This document shows positions 35,673 through 43,867 of a stretch of DNA of 64,000 nt, in pieces (the first letter of the stretch is position 1; the number at the start of each line of letters is the position of its first letter). The position numbers were made by a program, and so were the translations under genes. The stretch comes from Methylococcaceae bacterium UBA6146 (GTDB taxonomy: Bacteria > Pseudomonadota > Gammaproteobacteria > Methylococcales > Methylomonadaceae), in NCBI GenBank assembly GCA_002422395.1, contig DIUY01000006.1:1-64000 (forward strand). Reading direction: 5' to 3'. Under the pieces are notes generated by a model. It was not told the origin of the DNA. It worked only from the letters and a program-made list of their open reading frames with translations, and did no database searches.

Positions 35673-36548
35673 TCAGCGGTTATTTTCTAATGCGGCAATG
35701 CGTTCTGCCAACGGCGGATGGCTCATAAACAGCTTGCGTACGCCGCCCCCGTTAATGCCAAACGCCGCCAATTGTCCGGGCAATTCTGGCGCATCATGCG
35801 CCCGTTGCAACGCCCGCAAGGCGGCAATCATTTTTTCCCTACCCGCCAATTTCGCCCCGCCGGCATCCGCCCTAAATTCCCGACGCCGGGAAAACCACAT
35901 GACCAGCAGGCTGGCAAGTATGCCTAACGCAACCTGGGCAAGCATCTGGGTGATGTAATAGGCGGGCCCGTAACCGCGTTCAGTTTTAAATACGGCGCGG
36001 TCAACAAAATGCCCGATAACCGTTGCAAAAAAATACACGAACGTGTTGACCACACCTTGCATCAACGCCATGGTCACCATATCGCCATTGGCCACATGGG
36101 TGATTTCATGGCCGACCACCGCCTCCACCTCATCGGCGTCCATGCTTTGTAACAAGCCCGTGCTGACTGCGACTAACGCATTGTTCCGGTTCATACCGGT
36201 GGCAAACGCATTAGCGTCCGGCGTGTCAAAAATACCCACTTCCGGCATACCGATACCGGCCTGTTGGGCTTGCCTAGTGACAACATCAAGCAACCACTGC
36301 TCAGTCTGGTTTTGGGGGCGGTCAATCACATGGACACCCATTGCCCGTTTGGCCGACCACTTGGACATCGCCAACGAAATAAACGAACCGGTGACGCCAA
36401 TCACAGCGGATATAATTAATAATGAATTAAGGTCAAGACCAATGCCTTGGGCATCTAAAGTGCCTTTTAAACCAAATAAGCTAAAAACAATACTGATGAC
36501 GACCATTATCGCGATATTGGTCGCCAAAAAAAGAAAAATACGCATCAT
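35673..36548 (-). CDS. htpX: Membrane zinc metalloprotease HtpX
   Basis: From the ATG at 36548 the product is 291 residues, starting MMRIFLFLATN as in E. coli HtpX. A longer frame to 36620 is less likely because GAGG lies just before the chosen start. It has two N-terminal membrane helices, the zinc site VVGHEITHVANGD (HExxH), a third and fourth helix near ALMQGVVNTFVYFF and LAQVALGILASLL, and the downstream glutamate in RREFRADAGG. It degrades damaged membrane proteins together with FtsH-type control. Confidence 0.94.
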   Translation of the reverse strand: MMRIFLFLATNIAIMVVISIVFSLFGLKGTLDAQGIGLDLNSLLIISAVIGVTGSFISLAMSKWSAKRAMGVHVIDRPQNQTEQWLLDVVTRQAQQAGIGMPEVGIFDTPDANAFATGMNRNNALVAVSTGLLQSMDADEVEAVVGHEITHVANGDMVTMALMQGVVNTFVYFFATVIGHFVDRAVFKTERGYGPAYYITQMLAQVALGILASLLVMWFSRRREFRADAGGAKLAGREKMIAALRALQRAHDAPELPGQLAAFGINGGGVRKLFMSHPPLAERIAALENNR

Positions 36549-36665
36549 GGGTAAGAGCCTCAAATTAAGTTGCCAAGTAAACCCTGTCATGGGGATTGAA
36601 TAAACTAATTCAATTGTCATCAGAGTGCTAATATAGTTTAAAGTTTATTAACGGAGGTTATCGTC

Positions 36666-37790
36666 ATGAAGTTATTAAAATCCACCTTAGCAGCCTTTTT
36701 GCTATTAACGGCGCATACCGTTTGCGCCCAAACTCCCCACGAAGAAATCATCAAACAACTGCACGTCCCCGCAGGCTTTAAAGTGTCCGTTTATGCCGAT
36801 GACGTGCCTAATGCCCGTAGTTTGGCACTGGGCGATAACGGCGTGGTCTTTGTCGGCACGGGAAAGGAAGGCAAAGTCTATGCGGTGCCCGACACTAATA
36901 ATGACGGCATGGCTGAACCGCACCGGCTCATTGCCAGCGGCTTAGCCATGCCCAACGGCGTTGCTTACAAAAATGGCGCACTGTATGTGGCCGCCATCAG
37001 CCGTATCCTGCGCTTCGATTCAATCACCAAACAGTTAGACCATCCCCCTGCGCCCGTAGTGGTTTACGATAAATTCCCATCCGACCAGCATCATGGCTGG
37101 AAATACCTACGCTTTGGCCCTGACGGCAAACTGTACACAGCCGTGGGTGCGCCCTGTAATATCTGCAATCCTGAGCAAGACATCTACACCTCGCTAGTGC
37201 GGTTGAACCCCGACGGCAGCGACATGGAAATCCTTGCCCGTGGCATTAGGAACACGGTGGGCTTTGATTGGCAACCCGGCACGAATGCGTTATTTTTTAA
37301 TGACAATGGCCGCGACCACTTAGGCGATGACCAACCGGCGGACGAACTGAACCAGTGGTCAACTAAAGGCGAGCACTTTGGCTACCCTTATTGCCACGGC
37401 GGCGACACGCCAGACCCCGAATTTGCGGGCGACAAAAAATGCAACCAATTCAAATCCCCTGCCTGGCAATACAAAGCCCATATCGCACCGTTAGGGATGC
37501 GTTTTTATCAGGGGGAACAATTCCCTACCAGCTACAAAAACCAGTTGTTTGTCGCCCAGCACGGCTCATGGAACCGCACCGAACCACAAGGCTACCGCGT
37601 AGTCCTGATTAAATTTAATGAAGCGGGGCAACCCATAGCAGAAGAAGACTTTATTAGCGGCTGGTTAACCAAAGATGGTGAAGTGATAGGCCGTCCGGTC
37701 GATATTTTGGCAATGCCGGACGGTAGTTTGCTGATTAGTGATGACAAGCAGGGCGTGATTTACAAAGTGGCTTATCAGGGCAAGCCTTAA
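36666..37790 (+). CDS. PQQ-type sorbosone/glucose dehydrogenase-like secreted protein
   Basis: The 374-residue precursor has a signal peptide (cleavage near VCAQ) and a six-bladed beta-propeller of the GSDH/sorbosone dehydrogenase family. HHGWKYLRFGPDGKLYTAVGAPCNICNP and GIRNTVGFDWQPGTNALFFNDNGRD are the parts I used. Members use PQQ to oxidise aldoses or aldehydes in the periplasm. The true substrate is unknown. A paired cysteine motif CNIC near residue 161-164 is worth noting. Its stop is followed at once by a family 2 repeat. GGAGG precedes the ATG. Confidence 0.87.
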   Translation: MKLLKSTLAAFLLLTAHTVCAQTPHEEIIKQLHVPAGFKVSVYADDVPNARSLALGDNGVVFVGTGKEGKVYAVPDTNNDGMAEPHRLIASGLAMPNGVAYKNGALYVAAISRILRFDSITKQLDHPPAPVVVYDKFPSDQHHGWKYLRFGPDGKLYTAVGAPCNICNPEQDIYTSLVRLNPDGSDMEILARGIRNTVGFDWQPGTNALFFNDNGRDHLGDDQPADELNQWSTKGEHFGYPYCHGGDTPDPEFAGDKKCNQFKSPAWQYKAHIAPLGMRFYQGEQFPTSYKNQLFVAQHGSWNRTEPQGYRVVLIKFNEAGQPIAEEDFISGWLTKDGEVIGRPVDILAMPDGSLLISDDKQGVIYKVAYQGKP

Positions 37791-37896
37791 GTGATTATGA
37801 ATAAGTTTTTCGGCATAAAACGACTGCGCGTACTCCACCCTCTGGAGCGCAAGTAAGGACGGGCAGTCGTAGCCCTAAAATTTTTGCGTATGTACT
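37789..37896. repeat. Dispersed hairpin repeat, family 2, copy 2
   Basis: It begins with the same AAGTGATTATGAATAAG as the lipA copy and ends TATGTACT. It has the same ACGACTGC / GCAGTCGT arms with a longer loop, which itself contains a CTCCA-type hairpin. It starts within the stop codon of the sorbosone dehydrogenase gene. Confidence 0.75.
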
Positions 37897-37930
37897 TAGG
37901 ACTTGATCAATATTAAACTCCCGATTGTAA

Positions 37931-37961
37931 GACCTGGCAGGTTTTTAAAACCTGCCAGGTC
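37931..37961. repeat. Perfect 31-base palindrome
   Basis: GACCTGGCAGGTTTT and its exact reverse complement around one central T. There is no gene here. It lies at the edge of the restriction-modification region. Confidence 0.7.
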
Positions 37962-38010
37962 TAATTTGGCTTCGGGAAGTTACTTTTAGCCAAACCCTTA
38001 GATGCCTATG

Positions 38011-38820
38011 CTATAAATCCTTAACGGTGACAGCCAATTTATAGCCCACATCGTGAAATTGTTCAAAATGCTTTTCGGCATAAGCGATTTTCATATTTTC
38101 ACTGACCCTGCGGTCTTGTTTGTCCAAGGACCCTTTGGTCTCAGTCACAAAATAAAGCCGCGTGTCCTTGTCCAACACAATCGCCCAATCAGGCACATAA
38201 TTGCCTATCGGTGTAGGGATTTTAAATCCGTGCGGCAGTTTAAAGAAAAACTGGATGTTTTCTTCGGCTTCGCAAGCACACGCAAATTCCCGTTCAGTAT
38301 CACTATCGACAGGATAATAATTGAACGGCGTTTTATCCTGTTTATCGACGGACACCGCCAATAAATTATCCAGATAGGTTTCTATTTCTTCCGCCTTGAA
38401 CAAGCTCATCTCATAAAATGAGCCATTGATTTTGTGGTACTCGATACCATTAATTAACAACTCATTTAACGCATTGCGGATAGCCATAACCACTTTATCT
38501 AAAAACAACTGCGGATTAACCGCCAATTCGTTGCAACGCCCAGATTGCTTTAACACCTCATAAACCGTATTTCTACTGACATTGACGCGGTTTTGAATGT
38601 ACGCGTAAACATCCGGGATAGGATAATTGATGTCTTCAATGTCTTTTCTGGCGGTATTTTTTAGCGTACCCTCAATGCCTTCATCGCTAAACTGCAATGC
38701 AAACTTGCGGGATTCTAACGACGGCCTTTTGGTTAAAGGAAACCTATTAAAATCCTGCAAGCTTTTTGCCGCCGCGCCAATTAGCTCTGACTTCTTTCCC
38801 CAACAAAATAGGGTAGCCAC
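38011..38820 (-). pseudogene. res: C-terminal remnant of a type III restriction subunit (Res)
   Basis: The open frame gives at most 269 residues, starting at GTG. From about residue 9 it matches the end of type III Res proteins: linker helices, then a PD-(D/E)xK nuclease with YVPDWAIVLDKDTRLYFVTETKG (about 212-234). Full Res is roughly 950-1000 aa; the entire helicase part is missing. The break is close to 38800, next to the methyltransferase stop at 38847. It could still be made as a lone nuclease domain, but without the motor that is unlikely to restrict DNA. It pairs with the mod remnant at 41322. Confidence 0.8.
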
Positions 38821-38846
38821 TAGTAATATTTACCAATGTAAGAATG

Positions 38847-40082
38847 TTAAAAATAACTTTTGACAATTGCAGTACCAAGCTGGGAACCAAGGACAGGAGG
38901 TACGGCATTTCCTACTTGAGTAAATTGACGCGCTACCGAACCTTTAAAAATGTAATCATCTGGGAAAGTTTGAATTCGCGCGCTTTCTCTTACGGAAATA
39001 GTCCTTGGAAAATAAGGATGCAAGTGAGAGCGTCCACCACCAGAACTACCACCAGCAATGACGGTTTTTGAAGGAAGTAGCGGGTCTAACCTATCAACTC
39101 GGCCTAGTTTGTCCCGTTCTCCATAGTTCAGCATCATATATCTCAAAACCGAACCCGCAGAATGTTCGCGGGTGATATGGTTTTCAATACCTTCCATCGA
39201 TATATTAAAGACTTGTCCAACAGATAAAGAATTATGGGTTGGCTTTGGTGGATGAAATTCCTTATTTACCCGATTACCCAATATAAATAGACGAATTCTT
39301 TGTTGTGGCACAAAATACGCATCAGCTTTTAAAATTAATGGTTGATTGACAAGATAACCACAAGCTTCAAGTTCTCTATAAGCTTTTTCTAATTGTTCCC
39401 CATTGTCTACGTCAATTAGACCTGGTACATTTTCAATAAGAAAAGCACGTGGCTTGAAGTGTTTAATCAGTGCTATGTACTCAAAAAATAAATTTCCATT
39501 TGTTTCATGTGCAAATCCAACACGTTTAAAATTATTTCCATCTTTACTAAACCGTTGATTTGCGGCGATAGAAAACGGTTGGCATGGAGGCCCTCCAACA
39601 AACAAGCCATCAAATTTTTTCCGATTACCCGTACGGCTTGAAACAAGCTCAATCATTTCATCGGTTTTTGATACGTCTCCTGCCTGGACATCCCATTTTG
39701 GTCTATTAAATTTGATTGTTTCGCAAAATAGTGGGTTTTTTTCTATCAATAGGGAATGTGAAAACCCCGCTGCTTCAAGGCCTAAATCAAGCCCACCCGC
39801 ACCAGAAAAAAAGCTAATTACAGGAATATTGTTAGATCGTTCACTAAAGTCTTCAAGTGTAAAATAGCGAGTATCTCTAAGGGGAGGCCGATAATTATTG
39901 AAATAAATTAAATCATCATACGATAATCCAGCAGATTTTAAGGTTGATACTAGAGACTTAGCGCTATTTATGCACTGATTGACTAGATCAATCTGATGCT
40001 TAACTTTCTTGTCAAGGAATACCACATCGTTGAAAAGGTCTGTTGGACTTGGGTCATGAAAAATTTTATGAATTTTACTCAC
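38847..40082 (-). CDS. DNA (cytosine-5-)-methyltransferase
   Basis: The 411-residue enzyme has all the main m5C motifs: I FFSGAGGLDLG (about 91-101), IV GGPPCQPFS with the catalytic cysteine (about 163-171), VI ENVPG (about 217-221), VIII QQRIRLFILG (about 260-269), IX RESARIQTFP, and X QVGNAVPP. About 88 residues come before motif I, longer than in Dcm. The target-recognition region lies between about 275 and 365. It overlaps the HNH gene by 4 bp (ATGA), so it is the modification half of a two-gene type II system. It probably protects the host from the linked HNH enzyme. Confidence 0.92.
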   Translation of the reverse strand: MSKIHKIFHDPSPTDLFNDVVFLDKKVKHQIDLVNQCINSAKSLVSTLKSAGLSYDDLIYFNNYRPPLRDTRYFTLEDFSERSNNIPVISFFSGAGGLDLGLEAAGFSHSLLIEKNPLFCETIKFNRPKWDVQAGDVSKTDEMIELVSSRTGNRKKFDGLFVGGPPCQPFSIAANQRFSKDGNNFKRVGFAHETNGNLFFEYIALIKHFKPRAFLIENVPGLIDVDNGEQLEKAYRELEACGYLVNQPLILKADAYFVPQQRIRLFILGNRVNKEFHPPKPTHNSLSVGQVFNISMEGIENHITREHSAGSVLRYMMLNYGERDKLGRVDRLDPLLPSKTVIAGGSSGGGRSHLHPYFPRTISVRESARIQTFPDDYIFKGSVARQFTQVGNAVPPVLGSQLGTAIVKSYF

Positions 40083-41266
40083 GTTAAAATAATCTCTTGT
40101 TTGGCTTTATCGTATACAAATCGCGCCTCGTCATAGTCCTTAAAGTCTTTAAGTCCACTTTGCTTAAGCCATTTACTATAAAACTTATGCGTGGCTCTAT
40201 GGCATGAAGGGCAAATACCCACAATATCTTTAATTGATGTTTTTCCAGCATCTACCCTAATAGGTGAGCTTAATGGCAACAAATGATGTAACTCAATTAT
40301 GCGGTCAGCCCAAGGGTATCGTCTTTCTGTGTCCATAAAACACATGTCACAAATATGCGGATTAGAAAAGTTTGAAAAGTAAAATTCCTTCAACTTTGCA
40401 CTTCTTTCTGTCCTCAAATGTGTCACACGAATTTTACTACCCTCTGTAAACTCAGTGTCGATTACATTAACTTGGCTGATCGTCAAATCACCCAAAGCCG
40501 TACTTTGGAAATGTGAACCCAGATTCAATACTTCTGCACCTGCGTCAGATTGTCGTGAATTCAATTGAGGTGCAAGCAATTTCTCTATCTGAAATGCTTC
40601 CATGTTGTTGGTAACTTCCAAATATAGGTTTGGATTATTCCATTTGAGAAAAGAAAACTGGCTTATAAATCTCGTCAGCTCACGCGTTTGTCGTAAATCG
40701 CCCTGAAAACTTTGGGGCTTTAACGTTGAATAAAAACTTAAAGGTTCGAGACCGGTCACTTCATTTACTATGAGATAGCTTCCAATTTCATCTACTGTCA
40801 GGTTGGTTTTTCCTTTTTCTAAGTACCCTGATAGTAAAAATTTAACGATGGCTACAACCGGAAAAATCTGCGTGTCTTTGGTATTGTAACCATCAAAAAC
40901 TGGCGAAGGGTAATAGAAATGGGTGGCAAAGTGACCCATATAATCGTCAATATCTATTTCTTTTGAGTCAGAGGCTAAAGCCTTACATAAATCTGTACAC
41001 ATAATTTTTCCGGCTACTTCGGTTGCGAGTAACAAGCAACCAAATACCCGTTTGTAATTACGCCATACTGTGTAATTCGCCGGAGCAAAAGGACGGGGAC
41101 TATACTGTAACAATGCCTGCCGAAGAATATCGTTATCAACAGCTGGCTTTTGAATACCGTTAATTTTTTCTAAAGCGAGAGCGAGCCTTTTAATCTCATC
41201 GAACTGAAAGTAGTCAAGCCTACCTTGGTCAAATCGCCATAACGCCATAAAATATCTAAAATCCAA
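40079..41266 (-). CDS. HNH restriction endonuclease (probable partner of the m5C methyltransferase)
   Basis: The 395-residue protein has a C-terminal HNH zinc-finger nuclease: CDMC (306-309), ELHHLLP with the HH pair (327-328) and CPSCHRATH (352-360). The first 300 residues match nothing I know. They are helix-rich with DEIKRLALAL, NYTVWRNYKRVFG and a wing-like DLTISQVNVID section, which may form the target-recognition part. It is cotranscribed with and overlaps the methyltransferase, the usual form of type II or modification-linked HNH systems. Target sequence is unknown. A modification-dependent enzyme is a less likely alternative. Confidence 0.8.
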   Translation of the reverse strand: MDFRYFMALWRFDQGRLDYFQFDEIKRLALALEKINGIQKPAVDNDILRQALLQYSPRPFAPANYTVWRNYKRVFGCLLLATEVAGKIMCTDLCKALASDSKEIDIDDYMGHFATHFYYPSPVFDGYNTKDTQIFPVVAIVKFLLSGYLEKGKTNLTVDEIGSYLIVNEVTGLEPLSFYSTLKPQSFQGDLRQTRELTRFISQFSFLKWNNPNLYLEVTNNMEAFQIEKLLAPQLNSRQSDAGAEVLNLGSHFQSTALGDLTISQVNVIDTEFTEGSKIRVTHLRTERSAKLKEFYFSNFSNPHICDMCFMDTERRYPWADRIIELHHLLPLSSPIRVDAGKTSIKDIVGICPSCHRATHKFYSKWLKQSGLKDFKDYDEARFVYDKAKQEIILT

Positions 41267-41321
41267 TAAATTGCTTCTAAGTGGATGTAGTATAAAAGAT
41301 GCTTGCTACCAACCCAAAACC

Positions 41322-41861
41322 TTATAAACCATTTAATTTTTTTGCGGTATTTTCTTGAAGCCCCGTTCCCATACCCTTCATACCGCTGTTCTTTTTCCAC
41401 AAGTCCTGTTTGTTCAAAAAACCGTTTTCGTCGGTGATGCCCACCCGTTTTTTATAGGCGTCTTGGCGTTCGGAATAATCATCGGGATACACAAAGCTGT
41501 CATTGCCCGTGTTGTACGGCGGGTCGATGTAAATCATCTTGATTTTGCCAAAATAAGAACGCTGCAACACGTGCAGCACGTCTAAATTTTCGCCTTCAAT
41601 AAAGAGATTGCCGCAGCCGGCCGCTGCAATGCCGCCGTCGGGGATTAACGTGGCGCTGGTGGTTTTTTGGATCTGCGCCCGCGCGTCGGATTTGCCCGCC
41701 CAACTGAGTTCGTAATGTTCTTTGTTAAAGCTGACGTCATCGCCTAACACATCGCGTAAGCGTTTAAAATCAATCTTGCCTTCAGTGAACACTTCGGGGA
41801 ACAATTCGTGCAGTTGCGCCCGTTTAGCGGCGGACACATCAAGGCTTTCAGGGTTTATCAT
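41322..41861 (-). pseudogene. mod: N-terminal remnant of a type III DNA methyltransferase (Mod)
   Basis: The frame gives 179 residues. About 1-158 match the start of type III Mod proteins, with GNLFIEGENLDVLHVLQRSY and the catalytic IYIDPPYNTG (about 110-119). Family members go on for 400-500 more residues; here the match stops near KQDLWKKNS (about 41384) and a short unrelated tail GMKGMGTGLQENTAKKL follows. The rest of mod and most of res are missing, and the methyltransferase-HNH pair lies between the two remnants in the same orientation. It lacks the SAM and target domains and so cannot work. Confidence 0.82.
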
Positions 41862-41900
41862 TGGATTCTCTAAGGATTAGGCGGTTGCCAAAAGTTATGT

Positions 41901-41996
41901 TGTAGGTTGGGGGGACGTGAGGAACCCCAACACATCGAGGCGGCAAATGTTGCACCCTCTGGGGCATAAAGGGTTCGTGCGTCACCCCAACCTACA
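41901..41996. repeat. Small element with 12-bp perfect inverted ends
   Basis: TGTAGGTTGGGG at one end and CCCCAACCTACA at the other, 96 bp in all, with no gene. Inside is CGAACCCTTTATG-CCCCAGAGGG, found again in part near 60056-60098. It lies between purM and the mod remnant. Confidence 0.65.
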
Positions 41997-42038
41997 TAAG
42001 ACCGCACAGGGACAACATCCCTTCGAGCGATATTATCC

Positions 42039-43088
42039 CTAAAGATACCTGACTTCCGGCTTGCCTTCCGCCGCGACCAGCTCGCCGATGGCGAAAACCG
42101 TTTCCCCAAGTCCAGTCAAAATCGCCAGCGTTTCCAGCTCATCTTCAGGCGCAACACAAACAATCATGCCGATGCCACAGTTAAACGTCGTCAGCATATC
42201 CGCTAGCGCGACATTGCCTTGTTCTTGCAGCCAGTTAAAAATGGCGGGGAATTCCCATGATGAAAGGTCAATCGCCGCATCAAGCCCTTCTGGCAAAACA
42301 CGCGGCAGATTTTCGGTCAGGCCGCCGCCGGTGATGTGCGCCAAGGCGTGCACCGGGATTTTATCCAGCAACGCCAACAACGGTTTGACATAAATTCGGG
42401 TAGGCGCAAGCAAGGTTTCACCCAGCGTTTTGCCATTGAACGCATCGGTCAGGCGGGCGTTGCTGTGGGCGATTATTTTACGGATCAACGAATAACCGTT
42501 GGAATGCGGGCCTGATGAGGCGACACCGATAAGCTTGTCGCCGACGCTAACTTTAGCGCCATCCAAGACCTTGCACTTTTCGACGATGCCGACGCAAAAC
42601 CCAGCCAAGTCATACTCACCATCAGCGTACATGCCCGGCATTTCCGCCGTTTCGCCGCCAACCAGTGCCGCGCCTGCAAGCTCGCAGCCCTTGCCTATGC
42701 CTTCGATGACTGCGGCGGCGGTATCGACATCCAACTTACCGGTTGCGAAATAGTCCAGAAAAAACAACGGCTCGGCGCCTTGCACAATAATGTCATTGAC
42801 GCACATCGCTACCAAGTCAATGCCCACGGTGTTATGGACGCCGGTATCAATAGCCAGTTTTAGCTTGGTGCCCACGCCATCAGTGCCCGACACCAGCACC
42901 GGCTGTTGATAGCGGTCCAACGGCAATTCAAACATCGAACCAAATCCCCCTAGCCCCGCCATAACGCCTGCTGTCCGCGTTTTAGCCGCAATCGGCTTGA
43001 TGCGTTCAACCAGTTCGTTCCCGGCGGCAATATCAACGCCGGCACTTTTATAGTTCAAGCTTTCTTGGTTTTTCGTGCTCAATGTCAT
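42039..43088 (-). CDS. purM: Phosphoribosylformylglycinamidine cyclo-ligase (AIR synthetase)
   Basis: The 349-residue enzyme is complete. It has NYKSAGVDIAAGNELV at the start, LVSGTDGVGTKLKLA near residues 64-78, DLVAMCVNDI, GGETAEMPGMY near 141 and THITGGGL-type HITGGGLTENLPRVLP near 251. It uses ATP to close the imidazole ring in purine synthesis. No purN follows downstream, as would be common in gammaproteobacteria: the neighbour is the disrupted restriction locus. The region between 43089 and 43313 holds an 11-C run at 43169-43179 and no gene. Confidence 0.95.
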   Translation of the reverse strand: MTLSTKNQESLNYKSAGVDIAAGNELVERIKPIAAKTRTAGVMAGLGGFGSMFELPLDRYQQPVLVSGTDGVGTKLKLAIDTGVHNTVGIDLVAMCVNDIIVQGAEPLFFLDYFATGKLDVDTAAAVIEGIGKGCELAGAALVGGETAEMPGMYADGEYDLAGFCVGIVEKCKVLDGAKVSVGDKLIGVASSGPHSNGYSLIRKIIAHSNARLTDAFNGKTLGETLLAPTRIYVKPLLALLDKIPVHALAHITGGGLTENLPRVLPEGLDAAIDLSSWEFPAIFNWLQEQGNVALADMLTTFNCGIGMIVCVAPEDELETLAILTGLGETVFAIGELVAAEGKPEVRYL

Positions 43089-43313
43089 GCTCCCGTAAGG
43101 TTAAATGGTAGTTATTGTACAAGACAACGGCTTTATGTGCAGGCTACCAAAACGTTTTAAGCACCCAACCCCCCCCCCCGCATAGGGATGACGGCATTCC
43201 TTAATGAAATACTGGGGATTTAGTTGAATTTGCTAAAAAAAATAATTAAAGTGGCGGGTGGTGTGATAACAACTATACAAGATGACACCCTATCCCAATC
43301 GAGGAGACCCTAA

Positions 43314-43715
43314 ATGAAAATGACAACACGCTTTAAATCCGCGTTGCTTTTGGCAGTGCTTTCGGTTAATAACGGCGCGTTCGCCTATGACCCTGACAAA
43401 GAAGACGTCTGCAAAAAACCACGCTTCACTGACTTCAGCCTGACTGAGTATAACGCGGCGGATGAAGTTGAAATTGCCCCTGAAACCGAATTTTTTTTCA
43501 AACTATCGCCTTGGGCGGATCCAAGCACCATTAAAGTGACGGTAAAAGGCCAACCCGTCGAAGTGACTGTCGTCAGTAACAGCAGTTTCCATAAAGTGAC
43601 CGCTAAATTACCTGCCGCTTTAACAGGCCAATTTGCCAGAATCAACGCCCGCGCCAAAGCCGTTTTAGGCTGTGACGACACCGATGGCTGGCTGGTCAAA
43701 ATCGCCAAACAGTAA
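43314..43715 (+). CDS. Small secreted protein of unknown function
   Basis: I recognise no family. The 133-residue precursor has a clear signal peptide (cleavage near AFA-YD, residue 24). The mature part is about 109 residues, with two cysteines (in DVCKK and LGCDD) that could form one disulfide. Beta-type alternation such as TIKVTVKGQPVEVTVVSN suggests an Ig-like or small sandwich fold. A strong GAGGAG lies nine bases before the ATG. It stands alone between purM and the jet operon. Confidence 0.68.
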   Translation: MKMTTRFKSALLLAVLSVNNGAFAYDPDKEDVCKKPRFTDFSLTEYNAADEVEIAPETEFFFKLSPWADPSTIKVTVKGQPVEVTVVSNSSFHKVTAKLPAALTGQFARINARAKAVLGCDDTDGWLVKIAKQ

Positions 43716-43725
43716 TCTTCAGGGA

Positions 43726-43867
43726 CAGGCGGTTTTGCCCACCTTTTCATCCGTCAACGGTGGGCAGAACAGCGTTGCCCACCCTAACCGACCGATATTT
43801 GGATTCCGCATTAACAAACCAGACAGATCATCGGGGTAGGGTGGGCAGGCGGTTTTGCCCACCTTTT
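43726..43867. repeat. Pair of 22-bp direct repeats around a relic of the vWA gene end
   Basis: The 22 bases CAGGCGGTTTTGCCC..TTTT are identical at 43726-43747 and 43846-43867. The 98 bp between contain another hairpin arm (GGTGGGCAGAAC / GCCCACC) and, at 43797-43836, a decayed copy of part of the vWA gene end. The second copy overlaps the jetB stop codon. Confidence 0.7.
43797..43836 (-). pseudogene. Relic of the vWA/TPR gene 3' end (direct repeat of 49609-49648)
   Basis: 35 of 40 alignment columns match 49609-49648, with one gap. In the gene that part encodes DDPSGLLKRKFKYQ; here it would read DDLSGLLMRN and then shifts frame. It has the same orientation as the gene and lies on the far side of the jet operon. 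Confidence 0.7.

Noticed and set aside
38011..38820. An intact restriction gene of a new type
   Set aside because: The product matches only the end of type III Res proteins, begins at GTG next to a break point and has the Mod remnant on the other side.
41322..41861. A complete small adenine methyltransferase
   Set aside because: It has the DPPY motif but lacks the SAM-binding and target parts that follow in Mod, and ends in unrelated sequence.
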